From NCBI GenBank assembly GCA_018712425.1, contig DVHA01000109.1:1-10154 (forward strand): 10,154 nucleotides of DNA. The letters run 5' to 3'. Shown here in pieces: positions 1-5,083 of this stretch. The position numbers were made by a program, and so were the translations under genes. Below the pieces are notes generated by a model. The model was not told the DNA's origin. It saw nothing but the letters and a program-made list of their open reading frames with translations, and ran no database searches. Positions within the stretch are counted from its first letter, which is position 1. Each line of letters begins with the position of its first letter. This DNA comes from Candidatus Faecivivens stercoravium (GTDB taxonomy: Bacteria; Bacillota; Clostridia; Oscillospirales; Ruminococcaceae).

Positions 1-33
1 GATCAGGCGGTCCTGGACATCTTTTTGCAGCAT
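1..33 (-). CDS. 5' end of an unidentified gene, cut by the window edge
   Basis: Only 11 residues are visible (MLQKDVQDRLI), reading leftward off the window. The ATG lies at 31-33 and is preceded on the minus strand by AAAGGAG with 8 bases of spacing, a convincing ribosome binding site. A promoter-like sequence sits about 35 bases upstream of the start. The gene therefore looks like the first gene of its own transcription unit, separate from the jag operon. In many Firmicutes mnmE follows jag, but these 11 residues do not look like an MnmE N-terminus. No function can be assigned. Confidence 0.6.
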   Translation of the reverse strand, partial: MLQKDVQDRLI

Positions 34-67
34 CGTAAACGCTCCTTTCGGCTTGTTTTCTGCATCC

Positions 68-96
68 AGTATAGCACAGTTTCCGGAATTTGGAAA
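68..96 (-). promoter_or_regulatory. Sigma-A-like promoter for the left-edge gene
   Basis: On the minus strand the -10 is TATACT (68-73) with an extended TGn element directly upstream, and a weak -35 TTTCCA (91-96) lies 17 bases away. The dnaA promoter in this window has the same TGTGCTATA start to its -10. An inverted repeat TTTCC-N7-GGAAA (80-96) covers the spacer and -35 and could be an operator, but this is speculative. Between here and 191 I see nothing else beyond the possible upstream extension of the repeat starting near 150. Confidence 0.5.
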
Positions 97-191
97 TGCG
101 TCCACGCAAAATTCAGGCAGTTTTTGCCGCAGACCAATGAAATAAAACGTCAGATTCGGCGACAGCGCCAAAGTCACAAAGAAACCTGCGG

Positions 192-347
192 CATCAAAAG
201 TTTAGGATCAAACCCTTTTTAAAGGGTTTGCGGGAGTGGAGAGGGCAGAAGCCCTTTCCCAGGCGCTCACTTCCCGTACTTCCGAAGTTGTCCACAGCTG
301 CTCCACCTATAACGAAGTGTGCGCAGCACCCAAAATATGATCAAAAA
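192..347 (+). repeat. Structured intergenic repeat, copy A
   Basis: Plus-oriented member of the repeat family also found at 2879-3034 (inverted), 4546-4690 and 6845-6982. Stem 1 is CAAACCCTTT / AAAGGGTTTG (209-218 and 221-230) with a TT loop. Stem 2 is GGGC-AGAA-GCCC (243-254). The third module has GAAGTTGTCCACAGCTGC (284-301), a degraded form of the palindrome seen in copy C. The tail GCGCAGCACCCAAAA... ends at the GATCAAAAA near 347. Similarity to copy B extends some 45-50 bases upstream of 192. It lies between the jag terminator and the left-edge gene. No credible protein is encoded. Confidence 0.85.
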
Positions 348-404
348 CAGATTTCCGTACCGGGACGCTCAATGCAGTCACCGCCAGTTAATAAGCAAAA
401 TACG

Positions 405-442
405 AAAAAACCTCCGCACGTTAGCGGGTGCGGAGGTTTTTT
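405..442 (-). terminator. Intrinsic terminator of the jag end of the operon (bidirectional)
   Basis: A 9-bp perfect stem, CCTCCGCAC (411-419) with GTGCGGAGG (428-436), has an 8-base loop, is preceded by six A and followed by six T. It can therefore terminate in both directions. It lies about 30 bases beyond the jag stop codon at 472, where a rho-independent terminator for the leftward operon is expected. Confidence 0.92.
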
Positions 443-471
443 GCACCCGGTTCCCGGGCTTTCCATACCGA

Positions 472-1596
472 TTACAGCTCAATCTTGCCGTAGAGCTTGA
501 CCGAATCGTCCAGCTTGACCGCCTCGCGGTGCTCCTTCGGCGCTTCCTTCTCTTCAGGGGCGCGCTCCGGACGCTCGTAGGACTCCGAACGCTCCCGGCT
601 GTCCCGGCGGCCGCGGTCGCGGCGGTACCGGCCGCCTTCCCGGCGGGGGCGGCGCTCAGGGGCTTCGCGGGTGGGTTTGATGATGACCTTGCGGTTCGGT
701 TCCTCGCCGGTCGACTTGGAGGTGACCCCTTCGATATCGGTGATCACCGCGTGGATGATCCGGCGCTCATAGGGGTTCATCGGCTCAAGGGCAACCGGGC
801 GGCCGGTTTTGAGGGCTTTCTTGGCCATCCGGGCGGCAAGGGCCTTTAAGGTCTCCTCCCGCTTCTCGCGGTAGTTGCCGGCGTTCATCGTAAACCGGAC
901 GTAGTCCCCTTCCCGGCGGCGGAGGCGGTTGGCGACCAGGCAGACGAGGTACTGGAGGGAATCCAGCGTCTCACCCCGCTTGCCGATGACCGCGCCGATC
1001 GAGTCGCCGCCGAGGCGGATTTCGACCGTCCGTTCGGGGCCGCAGACGAACTCCATACTCACTTCGCCGGCGCCCATCTTCTCAAAGATTTCCGAGAGGT
1101 AGGCGCGGGCAATCTCAATCTTGGGCTGGATATCCTCCAGCTCCTCGGGGGTGGGTTCGGCGGGAGCGGCGGGCACGGGCGCTTCTGCCGGCGGTTCAGC
1201 CGGCTGGGGAGCGGCAGGGGCGGCGGGCGCCGGGGCTTCCTTCACCGGTGCGGCCGCCTTCGGGGGTTCCGGCTGGGCGACAGCCGGGGCCTGCTGGGCC
1301 GGGGCCGGTTTTCTGTCCTTTTTCTCCGCGGCCTTCGGGGCGGCGGGGGCGGCCGGGGCCGCAGGACGGGCAAAGGCGGGGGCAGAGGGGGCCGGGGGTA
1401 CCGGGATGGCGTCCATCCCGTCGTCCACGACGACCTTCACCTTCGCCTGCTGTTTAATCTTTCCAAAAAGGCCTTTTTTGGGCAGCTGGAGCACTTCACG
1501 GGAAGAGATCTCGTCCGGGGTAATGCCCAGTTCCCGACAGGCGATGTCGATCGCTTCGTCGACGGTATTCGCAGATGCAATATACTCACGGGTCAT
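472..1596 (-). CDS. jag: Jag/KhpB RNA-binding protein (SpoIIIJ-associated), with long Ala/Pro linker
   Basis: 374 residues. The Jag N-terminal domain spans about 1-57 and contains the typical KKGLFGKIKQQAKV segment (40-53). A low-complexity Ala/Pro-rich linker runs about 62-150. A KH domain (about 155-235) carries the GxxG loop G205-K-R-G208. An R3H domain (about 236-310) carries the R278-x3-H282 motif. A charged Arg/Glu-rich tail covers about 311-374. The family (KhpB/EloR) binds RNA, usually with KhpA, and affects cell elongation, division and sporulation; the gene is characteristically next to yidC/spoIIIJ, as here. The ATG at 1594-1596 is supported by GGAGGAA about 7 bases upstream. The linker and tail make it longer than the roughly 200-residue B. 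subtilis Jag. A hairpin in the 84-base gap after yidC may lower its expression relative to yidC. Confidence 0.95.
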   Translation of the reverse strand: MTREYIASANTVDEAIDIACRELGITPDEISSREVLQLPKKGLFGKIKQQAKVKVVVDDGMDAIPVPPAPSAPAFARPAAPAAPAAPKAAEKKDRKPAPAQQAPAVAQPEPPKAAAPVKEAPAPAAPAAPQPAEPPAEAPVPAAPAEPTPEELEDIQPKIEIARAYLSEIFEKMGAGEVSMEFVCGPERTVEIRLGGDSIGAVIGKRGETLDSLQYLVCLVANRLRRREGDYVRFTMNAGNYREKREETLKALAARMAKKALKTGRPVALEPMNPYERRIIHAVITDIEGVTSKSTGEEPNRKVIIKPTREAPERRPRREGGRYRRDRGRRDSRERSESYERPERAPEEKEAPKEHREAVKLDDSVKLYGKIEL

Positions 1597-1641
1597 GGTT
1601 TATTCCTCCTGATTATGCCTGCATAATGCCTGGTGATACTG

Positions 1642-1672
1642 AAAAAAGAAACAGGCCGGGATTGCCGGCCTG
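1642..1672 (-). terminator. Terminator-like hairpin between yidC and jag
   Basis: A perfect 8-bp stem, CAGGCCGG (1652-1659) and CCGGCCTG (1665-1672), has a 5-base loop. On the minus strand it is followed by TTTCTTTTTT (1651 down to 1642). It begins 9 bases after the yidC stop. It has the form of a rho-independent terminator but sits inside a gene cluster, so partial termination or mRNA end protection is likely. No clear promoter for jag is seen in the remaining 45 bases. Confidence 0.75.
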
Positions 1673-1680
1673 CGGGTTTG

Positions 1681-2790
1681 TCACATCAAATCCTGGTCGG
1701 TGACTTCCACATATTCGTCGCCATATTTTTCCGCGTCCCGTTTGCGGGCTTCGGCAAGGCGCCGGCGGTTTAACTCTTTAGAAGTCATGTAGGCTTCGGC
1801 CGCCTTTTCGGCGTCGGGGGTAGCAGGGGCGCGGCGCTTGGCTGCGGCTGCCGCTTCCTTCTCCTCTTCAATCTCTTCGGGGAGCTTTTTGCCGCCGTTG
1901 CGCTTGCGGCGCTCTTCCCGTTCGGCCTTTTTCTGTTCCTCAACCTTGCGGACCTGCTCCTCATATTCCGCCTTATAGCGGGCGGGGGAGTAGAACTTGT
2001 TGAGGACGACCGTCTGGACAATGGCTAAAAGGTTGCCGGCAATCCAGTAGACGGCAACGCCGACCGGGACCGAGAAAGCGATAAAGAGGGAAAAGAGGGG
2101 CATACCGTACATCATGCCCTTCATCATCCCGCTCTGCTGGTTCATGCCGGGGGTCATCTTCATCGAGATAAACGAGGTCAGGAAAGAAGTGAGGCCGGAC
2201 AGGATCGGGATAATCACCAGGAGGCTGTTCCAGGTGGGGATGGAGCCAAGGTAGATGCCGAAAAGGGTGTAGTCAAAGTTCTGGATCTGGGAGATGATAT
2301 CCGAAGAAATCGAGGAGAACCAGCCGATCTGGTCGGGGTTCTGGATCGCCGAGATAACGGCCAGCTGGTTATAGACCCCCTGGTTGCCGAGCTGGGCGGT
2401 GACGATATCGGTCAGCGCGGTGATCGTCTCGGAGGGGAGCCGCAGGATGTGGGTCAGCGGGTCGTAGACGACATAGATAACGCCGAACAGGAGGACCAGC
2501 TGGATGATCGACGGCAGGCAGCCGCCCATCGGGTTGTAGCCGTGGGACTCATAGAGCTTCATCAGCTCTTCCTGCTGTTTTTCCTTATTATTGGCGTATT
2601 TTTTCTGGATTTCCTCAATCTTCGGCTGGAAGACCTGCATTTTGGCGCTGGACTTCTGCTGTTTGATGCTTAACGGGAAGAGGATGAGGCGGAAAAAGAC
2701 GGTAAACAGGATCAGCGCGATGCCGTAGTTGTTTACCACCTGGTAAATCGCCCACATAATCCACCCGAAGGGATAGCCGAGAATACTCAT
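1681..2790 (-). CDS. yidC: YidC/Oxa1/SpoIIIJ membrane protein insertase
   Basis: 369 residues from the ATG at 2788-2790. It inserts membrane proteins into the cytoplasmic membrane, alone or with Sec. Visible features are an N-terminal hydrophobic segment (about 9-40) with the groove arginine at R34 in FTVFFRLILFP; a charged cytoplasmic helical hairpin (41-85); a hydrophobic segment after GGCLPSIIQ (about 89-110); further membrane segments at about 185-208, 228-248 and 243-263; and a long Lys/Glu/Arg-rich tail (about 270-369) of the kind linked to ribosome contact. No lipobox cysteine is seen at the N-terminus, unlike B. subtilis SpoIIIJ. A longer frame opens at 2871, but its first 27 residues are encoded by the region beside repeat B and lack a suitable RBS. 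AAAGGA lies 12 bases before the chosen ATG, a rather long spacing. Partner genes yidD and jag flank it. Confidence 0.95.
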   Translation of the reverse strand: MSILGYPFGWIMWAIYQVVNNYGIALILFTVFFRLILFPLSIKQQKSSAKMQVFQPKIEEIQKKYANNKEKQQEELMKLYESHGYNPMGGCLPSIIQLVLLFGVIYVVYDPLTHILRLPSETITALTDIVTAQLGNQGVYNQLAVISAIQNPDQIGWFSSISSDIISQIQNFDYTLFGIYLGSIPTWNSLLVIIPILSGLTSFLTSFISMKMTPGMNQQSGMMKGMMYGMPLFSLFIAFSVPVGVAVYWIAGNLLAIVQTVVLNKFYSPARYKAEYEEQVRKVEEQKKAEREERRKRNGGKKLPEEIEEEKEAAAAAKRRAPATPDAEKAAEAYMTSKELNRRRLAEARKRDAEKYGDEYVEVTDQDLM

Positions 2791-2802
2791 GGGTAGCAAG
2801 AT

Positions 2803-2861
2803 TCCTTTCTGAAAGGAGTCCGGAGGCCCGGCTGGGCCGTTTAGAAAGGAAAAGCCCTTTC
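2803..2861 (-). promoter_or_regulatory. Hairpin-rich yidC leader with possible RBS masking
   Basis: On the transcript (minus strand) there are three small hairpins: GAAAGG-N6-CCTTTC (2861 to 2844), GGCCC-N4-GGGCC (2838 to 2825), and CCTTT-N3-AAAGG (2816 to 2804). The last includes the AAAGG of the presumed yidC Shine-Dalgarno (2808-2803). The CCTTTC of the first hairpin could also pair with the same AAAGG, so alternative pairings are possible. Structure is visible; a regulatory role is inference. Confidence 0.35.
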
Positions 2862-2878
2862 GGATTGCCAAGTTTTGA

Positions 2879-3034
2879 TTTTTTGATCATGTTTTGGGTG
2901 CTGCGCACGCTTCGTTATAGGGAGCGAAGCCGTGGACAGCTTCGGAAGTACGGAAGATGGGAGCCTGGGAAAGGGCTCTGCCCTCTCCACTCCCGCGACC
3001 CCTTTAAAAAGGGGTCGATCCTAAACTTTTGATC
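2879..3034 (-). repeat. Structured intergenic repeat, copy B (inverted relative to A)
   Basis: This is the minus-strand member of the repeat family, filling most of the 320-base yidD-yidC gap. Stem 1 is CGACCCCTTT / AAAGGGGTCG (2996-3005 and 3008-3017 on the plus strand), whose bases differ from copies A and C while all pairs are kept. Stem 2 has GGGC / GCCC around a TCT loop on the plus strand (AGA on the minus). The third module is GAAGCTGT-CC-ACGGCTTC on the minus strand, paired with one G-U wobble. It ends with the AACATGATCAAAAAA tail. It lies in the same direction as the operon, so it is probably transcribed as part of the yidD-yidC mRNA. Confidence 0.87.
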
Positions 3035-3110
3035 GCCGCACGTTGTTTCGTGGCTTTGGCGCCGGCGCCGATTCTTACGCCGCGGCGGTTAATGGGCAAT
3101 CGGAAAGGTT

Positions 3111-3455
3111 TTACCGGCGGGGATAGCGTTTTAAGCGGCCGGTCAGTTTTTCCGGGCGGCTGTCCGAACTTTCGGACGGCTTTTCCGGCGGGCGGCGCTT
3201 CGGGAAAAAGGTGAAGCGCGCGGGCACCGGGTCGATGCCGCCCCGGAACAGGGGGTTGCAGCGTAAAATCCGCAGCGTCCCCAGCCAGAGCCCCCGCAAT
3301 ACCCCGAACCGCTCCACCGCTTCCAGCGTGTACCGGGAACAGGTCGGGTAAAACCGGCAGCAGGGCCGGCCCTTCAGCCGCGAAAGGCGGCGCCGGTAAA
3401 AGCGGATGAGGCCGGTGACAGCCCGGGCCGGAAGGCGGGAGAGGGGCGTTTTCAT
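3111..3455 (-). CDS. yidD: Membrane protein insertion efficiency factor YidD
   Basis: 114 residues. The family signature is clear: CRFYPTCSRYTLEAVERFG (33-51) followed by RILRCNPLFRGGIDPVP (62-78), giving the conserved cysteines C33, C39 and C66. YidD is a small membrane-associated protein that assists insertion by YidC, and its gene usually sits between rnpA and yidC, as here. Its start overlaps the rnpA stop by 4 bases (ATGA at 3452-3455), which implies translational coupling. Typical members have about 70-85 residues. This one has a charged Lys/Arg/Pro-rich tail of about 30 residues with no recognised motif. Confidence 0.95.
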   Translation of the reverse strand: MKTPLSRLPARAVTGLIRFYRRRLSRLKGRPCCRFYPTCSRYTLEAVERFGVLRGLWLGTLRILRCNPLFRGGIDPVPARFTFFPKRRPPEKPSESSDSRPEKLTGRLKRYPRR

Positions 3456-3874
3456 GCCTCTTTGCCGCTGCCGGCAGGGACAGCCGCCTTTTTAGCGGGC
3501 GGTTTGCCGCGACGGCGGGAAACACCCGAAGCGGGTTCCCGCTGGACCCGCTGGAGCGCGCTCCGCAGGGCGGCGGCTACCTCGGGGGATTTGGCCGAGA
3601 GGATTCTTTCCCGGGCGACAAAGACCAGGTCCTTCCCCGGCGGCAGCTCGTCCGCGAGCGCCCAGACCGCCGTCCGAAGAAGGCGCCTGGCGCGGTTGCG
3701 CTGGACCGCCCCTCCCAATTTTTTCGAGGTCGTGATGCCATAGCGCCGCATCCCCGTCCTTCCGCGGACGAGGTAAAGGATGAAATAGGGGGTGGCGCAA
3801 CTTTTCCCCTGGTAGTAAGCGTGCCGGAACTCCTTGTTGAGGGTGAGGGTAAGCGGTTTGGGCTGTTTGTTCAT
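3452..3874 (-). CDS. rnpA: Ribonuclease P protein component
   Basis: 140 residues from the ATG at 3872-3874. It is the protein subunit of RNase P, which helps the catalytic RNA process the 5' end of pre-tRNA. The N-terminus LTLNKEFRHAYYQGK (10-24) and the RNR-type motif KKLGGAVQRNRARRLLR (51-67), with R59-N60-R61, identify the family. The last 25-30 residues are a basic, low-complexity extension beyond the usual length of about 115-120. An in-frame TTG at 3878-3880 would add two residues, but the AAGGGG upstream is 9 bases from the ATG and only 3 from the TTG, so the ATG is preferred. It is 156 bases downstream of rpmH and overlaps yidD. Confidence 0.95.
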   Translation of the reverse strand: MNKQPKPLTLTLNKEFRHAYYQGKSCATPYFILYLVRGRTGMRRYGITTSKKLGGAVQRNRARRLLRTAVWALADELPPGKDLVFVARERILSAKSPEVAAALRSALQRVQREPASGVSRRRGKPPAKKAAVPAGSGKEA

Positions 3875-4030
3875 AGACAATAACCCCTTTTGCTTATGCG
3901 GTCGAAGGGACGGCGGAAAATCCGGATAACAAACAAGCCGCCTCTAAGGGCGCCTGGATTAAAGCGCCGGCAGAGCGCGGCAGGTTGTCTTCCATTCCAT
4001 TTTCAGCCGTCAGGCAGCGGATGCGCCCGA

Positions 4031-4165
4031 TCAATAGGTCAGTCTCGCACGGCCGCGGTCGCGTCTGCGCTTTAAGACTTTGCGGCCGTTGGCGGTCGCC
4101 ATTCTCTTTCTGAAGCCATGGACTTTCTTTCTGTGGAGTTTCTTGGGCTGGTAGGTTCTCTTCAT
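4031..4165 (-). CDS. rpmH: 50S ribosomal protein L34
   Basis: A 44-residue protein beginning MKRTYQPKKLHRKKVHGFR and ending RGRARLTY. It is a full-length, canonical bL34: strongly basic, with KRTYQPKK at the N-terminus and the central GFRKRMATANGRKVLKRRR. It is part of the large ribosomal subunit. The ATG (4163-4165) is preceded by GGAGG with 10 bases of spacing. It is the first gene of the leftward cluster, next to the origin, followed after 156 bases by rnpA, the standard bacterial pairing. The gap to rnpA shows no strong promoter or terminator. Confidence 0.98.
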   Translation of the reverse strand: MKRTYQPKKLHRKKVHGFRKRMATANGRKVLKRRRDRGRARLTY

Positions 4166-4317
4166 TTGCGTTCTGCCTCCTTTTTATCCGAAAAATAAAC
4201 GGTTTCCGCTTCCTGGGGGATTGCCGGCCGCTTACCGGCCGAAGACGCTGCAGAGGTTTGAGTGGTGCGTCGGCACCCCGATAGAGGAATGAAAAAAGCG
4301 AAAACTCTCAATTTAGT

Positions 4318-4347
4318 AGTATAACGGATTGCCCCCGGGCTTGTCAA
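4318..4347 (-). promoter_or_regulatory. Strong sigma-A promoter for rpmH-rnpA-yidD-yidC
   Basis: On the minus strand the sequence is TTGACA (4347-4342), an 18-base spacer, and TATACT (4323-4318). The expected start near 4311 gives a leader of about 146 bases before rpmH. This is long for a ribosomal protein mRNA and includes a GC-rich hairpin GGCCG-N5-CGGCC (4226-4240) and a smaller GGTGC-N4-GCACC hairpin near 4273-4286. Leader-mediated control is possible but not shown. Confidence 0.85.
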
Positions 4348-4379
4348 CTGTTTTTTCAAAAAAAGCGCCGGTTTCCCGT

Positions 4380-4407
4380 AAAAAAGCCCCGCTGCTGCCG
4401 GGTTTTT
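4380..4407. terminator. Weak bidirectional terminator-like hairpin upstream of the rpmH promoter
   Basis: A short stem CCCG (4388-4391) / CGGG (4399-4402) with a 7-base loop is flanked by six A on the left and five T on the right. It could insulate the rpmH promoter from transcription entering from the dnaA side. The 4-bp stem is short, so confidence is low. Confidence 0.35.
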
Positions 4408-4426
4408 GGGGATTTTGAGGTTGAGA

Positions 4427-4462
4427 GTGTGCGTTGGGTGCGCACAAATATAAAGTGTGCGT
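4427..4462. repeat. Short GTGTGCGT direct and inverted repeat cluster
   Basis: GTGTGCGT occurs at 4427-4434 and 4455-4462. The complementary CGCACA at 4441-4446 forms a hairpin with the first TGTGCG (4428-4433). It lies between the rpmH promoter and repeat C. It may be a protein-binding site near the origin, but no known site is recognised. The rest of 4463-4545 shows nothing definite. Confidence 0.35.
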
Positions 4463-4545
4463 GATGAAAAGATATAAAAGCGACGCGCTTTGGTTTAAAC
4501 ATTAACCCTTGCGTATTCAACTCTGCTTTCCGAACCCGACAGATA

Positions 4546-4690
4546 CAAGTTTAGGGTCAAGCCCTTTTTAAAGGGCTTGCGGGAGTGGAGAGGGCAGAGC
4601 CCTTTCCCAGGCGTCCACCTCCCGTACTTCCGAAGCTGTCCACAGCTTCGCCACTGATAACGAAGCGTGCGCAGCACCCAAAATATAATC
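4546..4690 (+). repeat. Structured intergenic repeat, copy C (best folded copy)
   Basis: Stem 1 is CAAGCCCTTT / AAAGGGCTTG (4558-4567 and 4570-4579). Stem 2 is GAGAGGGC-AGA-GCCCTTTC (4588-4606), with one G-U wobble if read as RNA. Stem 3 is GAAGCTGT-CC-ACAGCTTC (4632-4649). GCTTCG (4645-4650) can alternatively pair with CGAAGC (4661-4666), which would exclude stem 3. GTGC-GCA-GCAC follows near 4667-4677. It lies about 100 bases upstream of the dnaA promoter, in the same direction as dnaA. Confidence 0.88.
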
Positions 4691-4771
4691 CAATATACTC
4701 CCAATCCAATAGCACCTGTCATGACACCCTAGGCGGATGTTGGTAAAAGGCATAAAGAAACAATGGGGAAA

Positions 4772-4795
4772 GGTGGAAAATTTCAATGTGGAAAA
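4772..4795 (-). promoter_or_regulatory. DnaA boxes adjoining the dnaA promoter
   Basis: TGTGGAAAA (4787-4795, read as TTTTCCACA on the minus strand) fits the relaxed DnaA-box consensus TTWTNCACA. GGTGGAAAA (4772-4780) differs from it at one position and lies 15 bases away. The first box ends one base before the dnaA -35 element, which suggests autoregulation of dnaA by DnaA. Further one-mismatch boxes (TTTTCCACC) lie in the leader at 4847-4855 and 4983-4991. Confidence 0.6.
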
Positions 4796-4796
4796 C

Positions 4797-4825
4797 TTGC
4801 TAGACGGTGAAATTTGTGCTATAAT
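4797..4825 (+). promoter_or_regulatory. dnaA promoter
   Basis: TTGCTA (4797-4802), a 17-base spacer and a perfect TATAAT (4820-4825), with an extended -10 TG at 4817-4818. Transcription should start near 4832, leaving a leader of about 250 bases before the dnaA ATG. The DnaA box abutting the -35 makes repression by DnaA plausible. Confidence 0.85.
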
Positions 4826-4941
4826 AAGTGTAAGATTCGCGCGGAATTTTCCACCAGGCGGGGAATCCTTCTTTTTTTCCTCTTTATCACCGGGAAAGGA
4901 GGGCAGTTCTCCCCACGCCTGAAACGGAAAACCCCCGCTTG

Positions 4942-4976
4942 CCTGGCGGCCCGGAGGGGTGCACCGCCGGGTTTTT
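4942..4976 (+). terminator. Terminator-like hairpin in the dnaA leader (candidate attenuator)
   Basis: CCTGGCGG (4942-4949) can pair with CCGCCGGG (4964-4971) over 8 pairs with one G-U, leaving a 14-base loop, and is directly followed by TTTTT (4972-4976). It lies about 110 bases downstream of the predicted dnaA transcription start and about 110 bases before the ATG. The shape is that of an intrinsic terminator. Whether it attenuates dnaA transcription is inference. Confidence 0.45.
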
Positions 4977-5083
4977 GTCACGTTTTCCACCAGCCCGCGG
5001 CAGCAAAAGGTCAGTTTGGGAGGACATCCTGTTTCCCCCGGCCGCCGGTGGAATACCCCGATTCCCAAGGGAGGTTTTTCCCC

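Noticed and set aside
25..222. 65-residue plus-strand open frame near the left edge
   Set aside because: It runs antisense across the left-edge gene's start and promoter into repeat A. No RBS or family match was seen.
319..849. Plus-strand open frame of 176 residues starting inside repeat A
   Set aside because: It runs through the jag terminator and antisense to the jag C-terminus, with no recognisable protein and no RBS.
1121..1612. Plus-strand open frame of 163 residues, Gly/Ala/Ser-rich
   Set aside because: It is the antisense of the Ala/Pro-rich linker and N-terminal domain of jag. GC-rich codons create long antisense frames, and there is no RBS or family match.
2615..2908. Minus-strand open frame beginning MRSTQNMIK
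   Set aside because: It begins in the tail of repeat B and then runs out of frame over yidC. The same start occurs in copy A, so it is a repeat-derived artefact.
3004..3525. Minus-strand open frame of 173 residues overlapping yidD and repeat B
   Set aside because: It is an out-of-frame shadow of yidD/rnpA that ends in stem 1 of repeat B.
3875..3880. TTG start two codons upstream of the rnpA ATG
   Set aside because: The Shine-Dalgarno is 3 bases from the TTG but 9 from the ATG, so the ATG is better placed.
4814..5083. 90-residue N-terminal extension of dnaA
   Set aside because: The upstream ATG overlaps the promoter -10 region and lacks an RBS. The ATG at 5084 has a strong RBS and matches the DnaA N-terminus.
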